Shown: positions 1 through 10,200, numbered from the stretch's first letter. The stretch: DNA of 30,792 nt from Congregicoccus sp964517665 (GCA_964517665.1 CAZFCY010000043.1:1-30792); one strand, 5' to 3'. Program-made: numbers and translations. Notes: generated by a model from the sequence alone, not told the origin.

Positions 1-1332
1 ACCTACCGCGTGCTGACGGCGGTGGACGCGGCCTTGATGGTCATCGACGCGGCCAAGGGCATCGAGGCGCAGACGCGCAAGCTCTTCGAGGTCTGCCGGC
101 ATCGCGGCATCCCGATCTTCACCTTCATGAACAAATGCGACCGGCCGACGCGCGAGCCGCTCGCGCTGCTCGACGAGCTGGAGTCGCAGCTCGGTTTGAA
201 GCCGGTGGCGGTGAACTGGCCGCTGGGCAACGGCCCGAGCTTTCGCGGCGTGTTCGATCGGGGAGCGCGCGAGGTCCACATGTTCGAGAAAGTGCCTGGC
301 GGAGCTTATCGCGCGCCGGAGCAGGTGGGCGGGATCGACGATCCGTTTGTGCGCGAGCGGATGGAGCCGGAGGATCACGCGCGCGTGCTGGAGGAACTCG
401 AGATGCTCGATCTCGTGGCCGAGCCGTTCGACCACGCGCAGGTTCTGGCCGGGCATCAGACGCCGGTTTGTTTCGGGAGCGCGGTGAACAACTTCGGCGT
501 GCAGCTCATGCTCGATCGTTTTCTCCAGTGGTCGGCTCCGCCGCAGGCGCGCGTGTCGGCGAACGGAGCGGTGCCGGTGGAGGCGCCGGTGTTTTCCGGA
601 TTCGTTTTCAAGATCCAGGCGAACATGGACCCGAAGCATCGCGACCGCATCGCCTTCATGCGCGTGTGCTCGGGAAAATTCGTGCGCGACATGTGGGTGA
701 ACAACATCCGCACGGGCCGGAAGCACCGCCTCTCGAGTTCGCAAAAGCTCTTCGGCCGCGATCGCGAGACGGTCGATGAAGCCTGGCCGGGCGACGTCAT
801 CGGCTTGATCGGCCATGATGAATTCGGGATCGGCGACACGCTTTCGGAGGATCTCAGCATCCGTTACGACGAGATGCCGCGGTTCCCGCCGGAATGTTTC
901 AGCTACATCTCGAACCCGAACAAGGGGAACGACAAAAAATTCCGCGCCGGGCTCAGCCAGCTTTTGCAGGAAGGCGTCGTGCAGGCGTTGACGCTCAAGA
1001 ACGCCTTCTCGCCCGTGCCGGTGCTGGCCGCGGTCGGTCCGCTGCAGTTCGACGTGTTCAAGTTTCGCCTCGAATCCGAATATGGCGCGGAAGCGCGGAT
1101 GGAGTCGGCGCCGTGGAATACCATCCGCTGGCTCGACCTCGGCGGACGCGACATCGACCTCGGCACCCTCATCCTGCCGGGCGGCGTGGCGATCGCCTTC
1201 GACAGCCACGACGATCCGGTCGTGCTGTTCCCGAACGAGTGGCTGATGAAGTTCTTCCTGGAAAAAAACGAGGGAGCCACGCTGCACGAACTGCCGCCCG
1301 ACCTGGAAAAGGCGCCGGCCGCGGCGGGTTGA
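1..1332 (+). CDS. prfC: Peptide chain release factor 3 (RF3), 5'-truncated by window edge
   Basis: RF3 is a cytoplasmic translational GTPase that recycles RF1/RF2 from the ribosome after termination. The reading frame is open from base 1 (T-Y-R-V-L-T-A-V-D), matching the G-domain of RF3 just after the G3 motif, so about 85 N-terminal residues including the P-loop lie outside the window. The G4 motif is visible as FMNKCD. It is followed by an EF-Tu domain-2-like segment (from FSGFVFKIQANMDPKHRDR) and the RF3 C-terminal domain (from ECFSYISNPNKGNDKKFRAG). The 443 visible codons end at TGA 1330-1332. No disruption is seen. It converges with the ferredoxin gene across 74 bp that hold no clear terminator. 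The family call is very secure. Confidence 0.95.
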   Translation, partial: TYRVLTAVDAALMVIDAAKGIEAQTRKLFEVCRHRGIPIFTFMNKCDRPTREPLALLDELESQLGLKPVAVNWPLGNGPSFRGVFDRGAREVHMFEKVPGGAYRAPEQVGGIDDPFVRERMEPEDHARVLEELEMLDLVAEPFDHAQVLAGHQTPVCFGSAVNNFGVQLMLDRFLQWSAPPQARVSANGAVPVEAPVFSGFVFKIQANMDPKHRDRIAFMRVCSGKFVRDMWVNNIRTGRKHRLSSSQKLFGRDRETVDEAWPGDVIGLIGHDEFGIGDTLSEDLSIRYDEMPRFPPECFSYISNPNKGNDKKFRAGLSQLLQEGVVQALTLKNAFSPVPVLAAVGPLQFDVFKFRLESEYGAEARMESAPWNTIRWLDLGGRDIDLGTLILPGGVAIAFDSHDDPVVLFPNEWLMKFFLEKNEGATLHELPPDLEKAPAAAG

Positions 1333-1406
1333 GCGATTGAGAAACGACGAGCGCCGAGTGCTTCGCCAGCCACGACAAAAAGGCCGGCGCTTATCGCATC
1401 GTTGGC

Positions 1407-1709
1407 TCAGGCCGCGTTCGGATTGACGCAGCCCGGCCCCTTGAGGGCGTCCTTGGCCTCGACGATCTGCGGGTATTTTTCAGCCTCAGTGCGGTTCATT
1501 TCGATGCTCGCCTGCCACTGCTCGGGCACCTCGTAGTCGGGAAAGATGGCGTCCACCGGGCACTCCGGCACGCAGGCGTTGCAGTCGATGCACGTGTCCG
1601 CGTTGATGTAGAGCCGGTCGGGCCCCTCGTGAAACGCCTCGACCGGGCAGACGGCGGCGCAGCTCGTGTATTTGCAATCGTTGCAGTTGTCGGTGACGAC
1701 GTAGGCCAT
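1407..1709 (-). CDS. fdxA: 7Fe/8Fe ferredoxin of the FdxA (Azotobacter FdI) type
   Basis: Small cytoplasmic electron carrier of 100 residues. The start MAYVVTDNC is chosen because it matches the conserved N-terminus of the FdI/FdxA family; an in-frame extension of 24 residues upstream is rich in Pro and Arg and looks non-coding. The first cluster motif reads DNCNDCKYTSCAAVCP (Cys 9, 12, 17, 21), the arrangement typical of a [3Fe-4S]/[4Fe-4S] pair, and the second is CIDCNACVPECP. The C-terminal acidic tail (EVPEQWQASIEMN) also matches FdI-like proteins but is shorter than in Azotobacter. It is divergent from glgB across 230 bp. The redox partner cannot be told from context. Confidence 0.88.
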   Translation of the reverse strand: MAYVVTDNCNDCKYTSCAAVCPVEAFHEGPDRLYINADTCIDCNACVPECPVDAIFPDYEVPEQWQASIEMNRTEAEKYPQIVEAKDALKGPGCVNPNAA

Positions 1710-1939
1710 GGGGATGCGGGTGGGGTTGGTGGTTTCCGATCGCGGTCGTCGCGCCGCCGACGGGTGGCGCTTCGGCGGCAATCATGCCCGCGAAACGCCT
1801 CCTGACAAGGGCGGGCTCACATCGCGGGGCGGGAAAGACGCCGTGGGTTTGTTACAGTCTAGACCACGCCGCGCCGGGCGCTTAGCTTCCCGACAGCCGG
1901 TCAGCCGTTGGCCGCGCCAGCTTCACATCCCTTTTCATC

Positions 1940-4159
<2,220 letters not shown>

Positions 4160-4257
4160 GAGCGTTGGCCGGGCGCTTCAGCTCAAACTTAAAATTTCAA
4201 CCCTCCATGCCCGCAACTCGCGGCTGAAACCGCTTCCTGCCAGAGCGCGTTTTGAGC

Positions 4258-4407
4258 GTGGACCACCGCCGCATCATCACGATCGAACCCGGAAAGCGCA
4301 GCGGCAAGCCGTGCATTCGAGGCATGCGAATCACCGTTGCCGACGTGCTCCACGAGTCCGAAGATGGCGCGAACGTCGATCCCGGCTCCCAAACCAAAAT
4401 CCTGTAA
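4258..4407 (+). pseudogene. Truncated DUF433 antitoxin relic
   Basis: From GTG 4258 the frame reads 49 residues, beginning V-D-H-R-R-I-I-T-I-E-P and continuing GKRSGKPCIRGMRITVADVL. This is the hallmark N-terminal half of DUF433 proteins, small DNA-binding antitoxin-like proteins usually paired with a PIN-like (DUF5615) toxin. Family members are about 75 residues and continue with a helix containing an E-E-I-L type segment. Here the sequence diverges after VADVL and stops at TAA 4405-4407, and that stop lies inside the palindromic repeat at 4394-4434. No toxin gene follows. I see this as a decayed remnant; expression is not supported. Confidence 0.6.
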
Positions 4408-4434
4408 CGTACGCGACAGAATTGTGGCTTTTGG
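4394..4434. repeat. Dispersed palindromic repeat, copy A
   Basis: A 41-bp hairpin-forming element in the convergent gap between glgB and the GH57 gene. The outer arms are CCAAAA (4394-4399) and TTTTGG (4429-4434). The inner arms are CTGT (4402-4405) and ACAG (4416-4419), around the palindromic core CGTACG (4408-4413). The 34 bases 4399-4432 recur in inverted orientation at 13530-13563 with a single mismatch. It carries no T-run, so it is not a standard terminator, and it has no ORF. It resembles a REP-type element, but no RAYT transposase is in the window. Confidence 0.75.
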
Positions 4435-4443
4435 CATCGGCCC

Positions 4444-6039
4444 TCATTCGACGAAATATCCGAGGTCGACCGTTCCGAACGCAGGTTCGGAAACCTCCAG
4501 GGCGGCGAGCGTGGGTTCGTCGATCGCGCCGGTTTCAATCATCTCGAGGAGTTGGCCGGCGGACGAGATCAAGTGACCGAGGCGCGTCTGCGCGAGCGAC
4601 GCGAGCGGGCCGGCGGAGACCATGAACGGCCAGTCCGAGGCCTGGGCGAGAAGGAGGAGCTGGGCCGCGCGTTGCAGCGCGCGTTCGCGCAAGCGCCCGG
4701 GAGAAACCGGTGGCTGACCGCTCGCGAGCGCGCGCAGGCGATCGCCCAGCGCGGCGAGTTGCGGATAAACCCACGCGGTTTCGTGCGTGACCCAGAAGCT
4801 GTTGTCCGCGCGATGCCCCCAGGTCGAAGCGGCAGGCGTCCCGGAATGCATCGCGGGAGTCGCGTCGATCGCCCCGCTTGCGGTCGTGACATCACACGCG
4901 TCGCTTTCCGTCAAAAGGCGCAGCGTCGCCTCCAGCCACTGCGGCCCTTCGAACCACCAATGCCCGAACAATTCCGCGTCGAACGGCAACAGGCAGATCC
5001 CGTGCGGCGCGTCGCGCGTCAACGTCGCGACAAAATGTTGCGCGTCCGCCCGGGCCCGCGCGGTCGCGCGCGCCGGGTCATAGGGTTCCTTCGATTCGCC
5101 GCGGCCGGTCACGCGCCAGTATTTGAGGCCCGCGAGATGCGTTCGCGGCGGATGCCCGAGATCGCGCGCGATATCCGGGGCGCTCCATGCGTGGATGTGA
5201 TCGTGGTGAAACTCGCGATAGTCGGCGTGGCCCGGGTATCCAGATTCCGAGGACCACACGAGCCGGGACAGACCGCTGTTTCGCGCGAGGGCGACTGTCC
5301 CGCCGGGACAGCGCACCGGAACCTGCGCGCCGGGAGCCGGGGGCGAGGACGCGCGAACTCCGCTTTCCTCCAGCGCGAAGCTCTCGAGGCCGCGCCGGGC
5401 GAGAATCGCGTCCAATCCCGGAAAATAGCCGCACTCGGGCAGCCAGAAGAAACGCGGCGCGCAGCCGAACCGGCGGCGAAAAATATCGAGCGCGATGGCG
5501 ATCTGCGCGTGGATCGCCTGAGGCCTCGTTTGATGCGCGGGCAGAAAAGCGTGCGAAGCGGCCGTGGTCGCGAGTTCGAGCATCCCCGTTTCCCGAAAAC
5601 GCAAAAAGACGCGCGCCGCGCCGCCCTCCCGGCAGACGGCATCGAGCGCGTGTATTGATTTTTCGAATACATCCGCCTGGAACGCGGCCGCGTCCCGCAA
5701 CGCCGGCGGGCCCGCGCGCGCGTCGCGAAGGGCGAGCGCCGCCATGTCGTCGAGATGATGACGGCAGCGTCGCAACAGATCCGCGTCCTCGAGCATGAGC
5801 AGCAGCGGTGGAGAAAGGCTGAGCGTGATCCGCGCGCGCGCGCCCTCGCGCGCCAGCCGCTCGAACACGCCGATGAGCGGCAGGTAGGTTCCCGTCATCG
5901 CCTCGAAGAACCACGATTCCTCGAGGCTGGCCGGCCGCGCGGGACGGCGGCAGTCCGGCAGGTGCGCGTGCAGGACGATGGCCACGCGCCGCCGGGAGAG
6001 TTGCGCGCCGCCATCGACGTTGCGAGGCGCCGCCGCCAT
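4444..6039 (-). CDS. GH57 (DUF1957-type) 1,4-alpha-glucan branching enzyme
   Basis: Predicted cytoplasmic glucan branching enzyme of the TTHA1902/TK1436 type, 531 residues. Visible motifs are VLHAHLP near the N-terminus, the nucleophile region FFWLPECGYFPG (Glu202) and the acid/base region PFDAELFGHWWFEGP (Asp354). These positions are close to E184/D353 of the Thermus enzyme, so it looks catalytically complete. Also typical are SSESGYPGHADYREFHHD and the C-terminal helical part. The start ATG (6037-6039) overlaps the upstream stop as TGATG, implying translational coupling with the DUF4912 gene; a frame extension upstream is rejected for that reason. Branching activity rather than alpha-amylase activity is inferred from the family. 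Confidence 0.88.
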   Translation of the reverse strand: MAAAPRNVDGGAQLSRRRVAIVLHAHLPDCRRPARPASLEESWFFEAMTGTYLPLIGVFERLAREGARARITLSLSPPLLLMLEDADLLRRCRHHLDDMAALALRDARAGPPALRDAAAFQADVFEKSIHALDAVCREGGAARVFLRFRETGMLELATTAASHAFLPAHQTRPQAIHAQIAIALDIFRRRFGCAPRFFWLPECGYFPGLDAILARRGLESFALEESGVRASSPPAPGAQVPVRCPGGTVALARNSGLSRLVWSSESGYPGHADYREFHHDHIHAWSAPDIARDLGHPPRTHLAGLKYWRVTGRGESKEPYDPARATARARADAQHFVATLTRDAPHGICLLPFDAELFGHWWFEGPQWLEATLRLLTESDACDVTTASGAIDATPAMHSGTPAASTWGHRADNSFWVTHETAWVYPQLAALGDRLRALASGQPPVSPGRLRERALQRAAQLLLLAQASDWPFMVSAGPLASLAQTRLGHLISSAGQLLEMIETGAIDEPTLAALEVSEPAFGTVDLGYFVE

Positions 6040-7367
6040 CACGCCTCTGCCGTGAGGACGAGTTGAGGAAGAAACCACGCGCCGGCCGGGAGCGGGCGAA
6101 TGAAACTGAAGCGCCCGCTCGCGTCGGCCTCGATCCCGGGCGGAAGCAGAAAGCGATGCGCGGGAGACGCGAGCCGGCCCTCGATCTCGATCGAGACGCG
6201 CATGGCGAGCGGAACGTCCGCGCTCGCGTCGGCCGCGATGACTTCGAGCGACGGCGCCCCGGCGTCCGCGTCCATCGCGGCCGCCTGCGACAAAAACGCC
6301 CACGCCAGCGGCGCGCCTTCGAGCTGTTTCTGATAGGAAAACGCGCCGCCGGGACGCGCGGTGATCTCCTCGCCGCCGATGCGCAATCGATGGCCAGCCC
6401 CCAGGCGCCCGCTGACGACGAGCCGGGCGCGGAGAAACGCGGATTCTCCTTCGGCAGGGTGGTCGAAGAAGCTGGCGAAATGCTCGGGCGCGTCGGGCGA
6501 GGTCGCGGGCTCAGGATGCGTTTCTCCGGCCGGGGCCGCGTCTGCGCGCGCGTCCGCATCCGCGGCTTCGGCCGCGGTCGCCGGTGTTTCGGCCGGCTTG
6601 GCATCGTCATCCGCCGCAGCCCCGGCCTGCGTCACGGTATCGGGCGCGGGCTCGATTTCGACGCGGGTGATCTCCGCGCTTTGGTCGGTTGCTTCCGTTT
6701 CGCGCGCAACCGGTTCGCTCCGTTCCCCGGACGCGATCATCTCCGGCGCGGGCGCGTGTTTTGCCTGCGACGCTGCCGGGGGCGGAGTTTCCGGCTCGAC
6801 GAACCGCGCGAGGATCCGGCTCATCGAAGGCTCGTTCCCGCCGCGGCGCGAGCGGGCCACGGAAACGCCGGGCATGCCACGCGCGGTCTTGAGCTGGGGA
6901 ATGCTCTGCTCTTTCGCCGGCGCGGCGGCCACCGGCGCTGGCGTCGCCGCCGGATCGGGAAGCGTGACGACGAGCGAGGTGAGGAGCGCGGAAAAGGCGC
7001 CGCGTCCGTCCTGAATGCCGAGCGCGGCCACGATCGAGCCGCCCGGCCGGTCGAGCGTGACGAATCCCTCGTGCCACCCGCCGCCCGCGGCGAACTCCTG
7101 CCGTGGTTCGTCGGCGAGGCCGGAGCGCCCGCCGGGACGCGCGTCGAGTATCCTCAGGCGCAATCGCGCGCCGGCGCGCTCGCCGCGGACCTGCGTGAGC
7201 GCCCGCCGTAGTTGATCCGCGGGCACGAACCAGTGCACGAAAAGCCGCATCGCATCGACGGGAATCACGTTCAACTGCGCCGAGCCGGCTTTGCGCGCGC
7301 GCTCGGCCCGGGCGCCAGCCGGACGCCTTGGGGGCGGGGACGCGGAGGGCTCGCCGGGGGCTTGCAT
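6039..7367 (-). CDS. DUF4912 domain protein
   Basis: A 442-residue protein with no signal peptide. Residues about 33-140 (MRLFVHWFVPADQL ... LRLRILDARP ... GGSIVAALGIQDGRGAF) resemble DUF4912, a domain often found beside or fused to GH57 glucanases. A long Ala/Pro/Glu-rich linker follows (about 145-300). The C-terminal half (from FLRARLVVSGRLGAGHRLRIGG) looks like a beta-sandwich in two parts. Its stop overlaps the start of the GH57 gene by one base, so the two are almost certainly co-translated and may form a complex; a carbohydrate-binding or targeting role is inferred from this context only. The start ATG at 7367 has no clear Shine-Dalgarno and could be later. Confidence 0.7.
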   Translation of the reverse strand: MQAPGEPSASPPPRRPAGARAERARKAGSAQLNVIPVDAMRLFVHWFVPADQLRRALTQVRGERAGARLRLRILDARPGGRSGLADEPRQEFAAGGGWHEGFVTLDRPGGSIVAALGIQDGRGAFSALLTSLVVTLPDPAATPAPVAAAPAKEQSIPQLKTARGMPGVSVARSRRGGNEPSMSRILARFVEPETPPPAASQAKHAPAPEMIASGERSEPVARETEATDQSAEITRVEIEPAPDTVTQAGAAADDDAKPAETPATAAEAADADARADAAPAGETHPEPATSPDAPEHFASFFDHPAEGESAFLRARLVVSGRLGAGHRLRIGGEEITARPGGAFSYQKQLEGAPLAWAFLSQAAAMDADAGAPSLEVIAADASADVPLAMRVSIEIEGRLASPAHRFLLPPGIEADASGRFSFIRPLPAGAWFLPQLVLTAEA

Positions 7368-7371
7368 GAGA

Positions 7372-7525
7372 TCAGGAGACAGACGTCAGAGGGCAGGAAT
7401 CAGGGGGCGGAACTCAGGTGTCAGGCGTATGCGAGCAGACGTCAACCCGGTCAGGAGGAACGTTCGACCCTCGACTTTCAACCTTCGACTTCCGTCCCCT
7501 GGCTCCCGTCCTCTGTCTCTTGCCA
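7372..7525. repeat. Degenerate heptanucleotide repeat tract
   Basis: The gap between galE and the DUF4912 gene shows a 7-base periodicity. From 7372 the units read TCAGGAG, ACAGACG, TCAGAGG, GCAGGAA, TCAGGGG, GCGGAAC, TCAGGTG, TCAGGCG; TCAG recurs at 7372, 7386, 7400 and 7414, exactly 14 apart. From 7463, in the same register (91 = 13 x 7 bases later), units read TTCGACC, CTCGACT, TTCAACC, TTCGACT, then more decayed C/T-rich heptads to about 7525. The middle (7428-7462) is weaker. No ORF or terminator explains it. Such short tandem heptads are known in other phyla, for example cyanobacteria. Confidence 0.65.
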
Positions 7526-7534
7526 CCGGATCCT

Positions 7535-8524
7535 TCAACGGCCGAAGCCGCCGGGGTGGGCGCGGTGCCAGCGCCAGGCGGTTTCGACGATGCCGTCGAT
7601 GGTCGGGAATTTTATTTTCCAGCCGAGTTCGGTCTGCGCCTTGGACGAATCGGCGTAGAGCGAAGGAGGGTCTCCGGCGCGGCGGTCGCCGTATTTTACC
7701 GGCACTTTCTTGCCGGTGGCTTTTTCGACCGCGTCGATGATTTCGCGGACGGAGGTCGGGCGGCCCGTCCCGAGGTTGTAGAAGAGGCTCGTGCCCGGCT
7801 TGTCGAGTTTGTCGAAGACGGCGATATGCGCGCGGCTGAGGTCGTCGACGTGCACGTAGTCGCGCAGACAGGTGCCGTCCGGGGTGGGGTAGTCGGCGCC
7901 GAAGACGGTGAGTTCCTTGATGCGGCCCTGGATGGCGTAGAAGGCGAGCGGGATAAGGTGCGTTTCGGGATCGTGGTCCTCGCCGATCGAGCCGTCCTCG
8001 GCGGCGCCGGCGGCGTTGAAATAGCGAAAAGCGGCGAAACTCAGGCCGTTGGCGCGCGCGATGTTCAGGAGCGCGCGTTCGACGTCCAGCTTGGTCTGCC
8101 CGTAGGGATTGATCGGGTGCTGCGGCATGTCCTCGACCAGGGGCAGACGCTCCGGGACGCCGAAGGTCGCGCAGGTGGAGGAGAAGACGAATTTCTTCAC
8201 GCCGACGTTGATCATCGCGCGCAGAAGGCGGTAGGTCGCCACGCAGTTGTTGAAGTAATACTTGAGCGGCTCGGTCACGGACTCGCCGACGTAGGCGAAG
8301 GCCGCGAAGTGCATGACGAGGTCGATGTGCTCCTTGCGCAGGATCATGGCGACGGCCTCCTCGTTGCCGAGATCGGTCTCGTAGTGCGGCACGTCCGGCG
8401 GGAGGGCGCCGCGGTGGCCGAAGACGAGGTTGTCGAGAACGATGGGTTGGTGGCCCGCAGCGATGAGCTGCCTGACGCAATGACTGCCAATGTAACCGGC
8501 TCCCCCGACGACGAGTACGTTCAT
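7535..8524 (-). CDS. galE: UDP-glucose 4-epimerase
   Basis: Interconverts UDP-glucose and UDP-galactose with tightly bound NAD; cytoplasmic. At 329 residues it has the usual length for short bacterial GalE. The extended SDR Rossmann motif GGAGYIG is at residues 7-13. The catalytic triad is present: S116 (in SSTCATFG), Y141 and K145 (YGQTK), with the 25-residue Ser-Tyr spacing of E. coli GalE. Further signatures are VMHFAAFAYVGESV, FRYFNAAGA and GTCLRDYVHVDDLS. It lies upstream of the DUF4912 and GH57 genes on the same strand but is separated by the heptad-repeat tract, so a shared transcript is uncertain. It is divergent from the ketosynthase gene across 80 bp. Confidence 0.95.
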   Translation of the reverse strand: MNVLVVGGAGYIGSHCVRQLIAAGHQPIVLDNLVFGHRGALPPDVPHYETDLGNEEAVAMILRKEHIDLVMHFAAFAYVGESVTEPLKYYFNNCVATYRLLRAMINVGVKKFVFSSTCATFGVPERLPLVEDMPQHPINPYGQTKLDVERALLNIARANGLSFAAFRYFNAAGAAEDGSIGEDHDPETHLIPLAFYAIQGRIKELTVFGADYPTPDGTCLRDYVHVDDLSRAHIAVFDKLDKPGTSLFYNLGTGRPTSVREIIDAVEKATGKKVPVKYGDRRAGDPPSLYADSSKAQTELGWKIKFPTIDGIVETAWRWHRAHPGGFGR

Positions 8525-8589
8525 CCTGCCGTGGGTGTATTGATTTGACCTCGCCCAACGCCACCGAAAAGTTCGCCGTTCACCTCTGC

Positions 8590-8594
8590 GGAGG
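8590..8594 (+). promoter_or_regulatory. Shine-Dalgarno deciding the ketosynthase start
   Basis: GGAGG sits ten bases before ATG 8605. An in-frame TTG at 8545 would add 20 poorly conserved residues and would place this GGAGG inside the coding region, so the ATG is preferred. Few genes in this window have such a clear site. Confidence 0.6.
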
Positions 8595-8604
8595 CACGTT
8601 TTTC

Positions 8605-9852
8605 ATGGGTTCCGATCCATCACTCAGTCGAATCGTCATCACCGGTGTCGGCCTCACCGCGCCGAACGGCAATTCCCTCTCCGAGTTTCGCGCCAACCTC
8701 CTGGCGGGGAAGGCCGGCGGGGAGTTTGTCGACATGCGCTACATGGGGCGCGTGCCGGCCGGCGTGTGCCATTTCGATCCGCTGAGGCATCAGAAACGCA
8801 AGGAAGTCCGCGTCGGCACCCGGGCGGGCTCCATCTCGATCTACTGCGCGCGCGAGGCGCTGGCCGACAGCGGGCTCGATTGGGAAAACCGCGACCGCAG
8901 CCGCATCGGCATCTACGTCGGCACGACCGAGCACGGCAACGTCGAGACCGAGAACGAGATCCACAACATCTCGCAGTTCAATTACGACACGAAATTCTGG
9001 TCGCATTATCACAACCCCCGCACCGTCGCGAACAATCCCGCGGGCGAGGCTTCGCTCAATCTCGGCGTGACCGGCCCCGCCTACGCGGTCGGCGCGGCCT
9101 GCGCGGCGGGCAACCTCGGGATCATCACCGGCGCGCAGATGCTCCAGCTCGGCGAGGTCGATCTCGCCATCGGCGGCGGTGTTTCCGAGAGCATCCACAC
9201 CTTCGGCATCTTCGCCGGTTTCAAGAGCCAGGGCGCGCTCGCCCACCACGAAGACGCGACAAAGGCCAGCCGCCCGTTCGACAAGGCGCGCAACGGCATC
9301 GTCGTGAGCGAGGGCGGCTGCCTTTACACTCTCGAGCGGCTCGACGACGCCCTCGCGCGCGGCGCGCGCATCTACGCCGAGGTCGCGGGCTGGTGTGTCA
9401 ATTCAGACGCCACCGATTACGTCCTGCCCAACCCCGAGCGGCAGGCGGAGTGCATGCGCGCGGCCTTGAAACGCGCCCGCATGGCGCCCGGCGACGTCCA
9501 GATCGTCAACACCCACGCCACGGCCACGCCGCAGGGCGACATCCAGGAGTGCCAGGCCCTTGCCGCCGTTTTCGACGGCTGTCCCGACACCTGGATCAAC
9601 AACACCAAAAGCTTCATCGGCCACACCATGGGCGCGGCCGGCGCGCTCGAATTGGCGGGCAACCTGCCGTCGTTCGACGACCGCCTCGTTCACCCCACGA
9701 TCAACATCGACGAACTCGATCCCGCCTGCGCGCTGCCCAACCTCGTGGTCAACCACGCCGTCGAGGTTAAACGGGTTGACGCCATCCTGAACAACTCGTT
9801 CGGTATGCTCGGTATCAACTCCGCGCTTATCGCACGACGCTACACTCACTGA
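8605..9852 (+). CDS. Beta-ketoacyl-ACP synthase (KAS II/FabF-like)
   Basis: Condensing enzyme that extends an acyl chain held on an acyl carrier protein; cytoplasmic, 415 residues. The Cys-His-His active site is complete: C166 in GAACAAGN, H304 in NTHATATPQGD and H340 in SFIGHTMGAAGALE, matching E. coli FabF C163/H303/H340. The N-terminus SRIVITGVGLTAPNG is typical. An insertion around GTTEHGNVETENEIH and FNYDTKFWSHYHNPR differs from housekeeping FabF as I remember it, suggesting a specialised subfamily. An acyl carrier protein gene starts 19 bp downstream and a terminator closes the pair; no reductase, dehydratase or acyltransferase is adjacent. The product is unknown. I leave the symbol blank because the primary fabF is probably elsewhere. 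Confidence 0.9.
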   Translation: MGSDPSLSRIVITGVGLTAPNGNSLSEFRANLLAGKAGGEFVDMRYMGRVPAGVCHFDPLRHQKRKEVRVGTRAGSISIYCAREALADSGLDWENRDRSRIGIYVGTTEHGNVETENEIHNISQFNYDTKFWSHYHNPRTVANNPAGEASLNLGVTGPAYAVGAACAAGNLGIITGAQMLQLGEVDLAIGGGVSESIHTFGIFAGFKSQGALAHHEDATKASRPFDKARNGIVVSEGGCLYTLERLDDALARGARIYAEVAGWCVNSDATDYVLPNPERQAECMRAALKRARMAPGDVQIVNTHATATPQGDIQECQALAAVFDGCPDTWINNTKSFIGHTMGAAGALELAGNLPSFDDRLVHPTINIDELDPACALPNLVVNHAVEVKRVDAILNNSFGMLGINSALIARRYTH

Positions 9853-9871
9853 AACCCATCACTCAGAAAGT

Positions 9872-10135
9872 ATGACGAAAGAGGAATGCAAGAAGCTGGT
9901 CTTGGAGATCATCGCGGACATCGCTCCGGACGAAGACCTTGGCAACATCAAGCCCGACGTGCGGCTTCGCGATCAGCTCCAGCTGGATTCGATGGACTTT
10001 CTCGACATCGTGATGGAATTGCGCAAGCGCCATGGCATCGAGGTTCCGGAGGCGGACTACATTCACCTCGCCTCGCTCGACAGTTGCGCGGAGTACCTCA
10101 CGCCCAAATTCGAGGCGGCGGCCGCCAAGGCCTGA
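9872..10135 (+). CDS. Acyl carrier protein
   Basis: An 87-residue acidic helical protein. The phosphopantetheine attachment site is S40 in LQLDSMDFLDIVMEL; the D-S-M form is less usual than D-S-L but is accepted in the family. It is somewhat longer than FabF-pathway ACPs (about 78 residues), with a C-terminal Ala-rich tail. ATG 9872 follows the ketosynthase stop by 19 bp, with only a weak AGAAAG upstream. The two-gene unit implies that this ACP serves the adjacent ketosynthase in a dedicated acyl-chain pathway; this is inference. Confidence 0.9.
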   Translation: MTKEECKKLVLEIIADIAPDEDLGNIKPDVRLRDQLQLDSMDFLDIVMELRKRHGIEVPEADYIHLASLDSCAEYLTPKFEAAAAKA

Positions 10136-10163
10136 TCGGATCGCAGACCGAAGCCGGTTTTCG

Positions 10164-10200
10164 GCCGGGGGCGTGGAAGCGCCCCCGGCTTTTATTTTTC
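10164..10200 (+). terminator. Rho-independent terminator after the ketosynthase-ACP pair
   Basis: A perfect 10-bp stem GCCGGGGGCG (10164-10173) / CGCCCCCGGC (10180-10189) with loop TGGAAG is followed by TTTTATTTTTC. It is strong for plus-strand transcription and begins 28 bp after the ACP stop. It lies in the convergent gap before the TonB receptor gene; minus-strand function is not supported because no A-run precedes the stem. Confidence 0.9.

Noticed and set aside
1333..1406. Terminator between prfC and the ferredoxin gene
   Set aside because: Only a 7-bp AGCGCCG/CGGCGCT pairing with a very long loop is found, with no T-run.
4402..4419. LexA-like box CTGT-N-ACAG in the palindromic repeat
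   Set aside because: The spacing is 10 bases, not the 8 of the enterobacterial box, and the repeat is not upstream of SOS-type genes.
6040..6303. 88-residue N-terminal extension of the GH57 protein
   Set aside because: It overlaps the DUF4912 coding region completely and is Arg-rich; ATG at 6039 overlaps the upstream stop and matches the family start.
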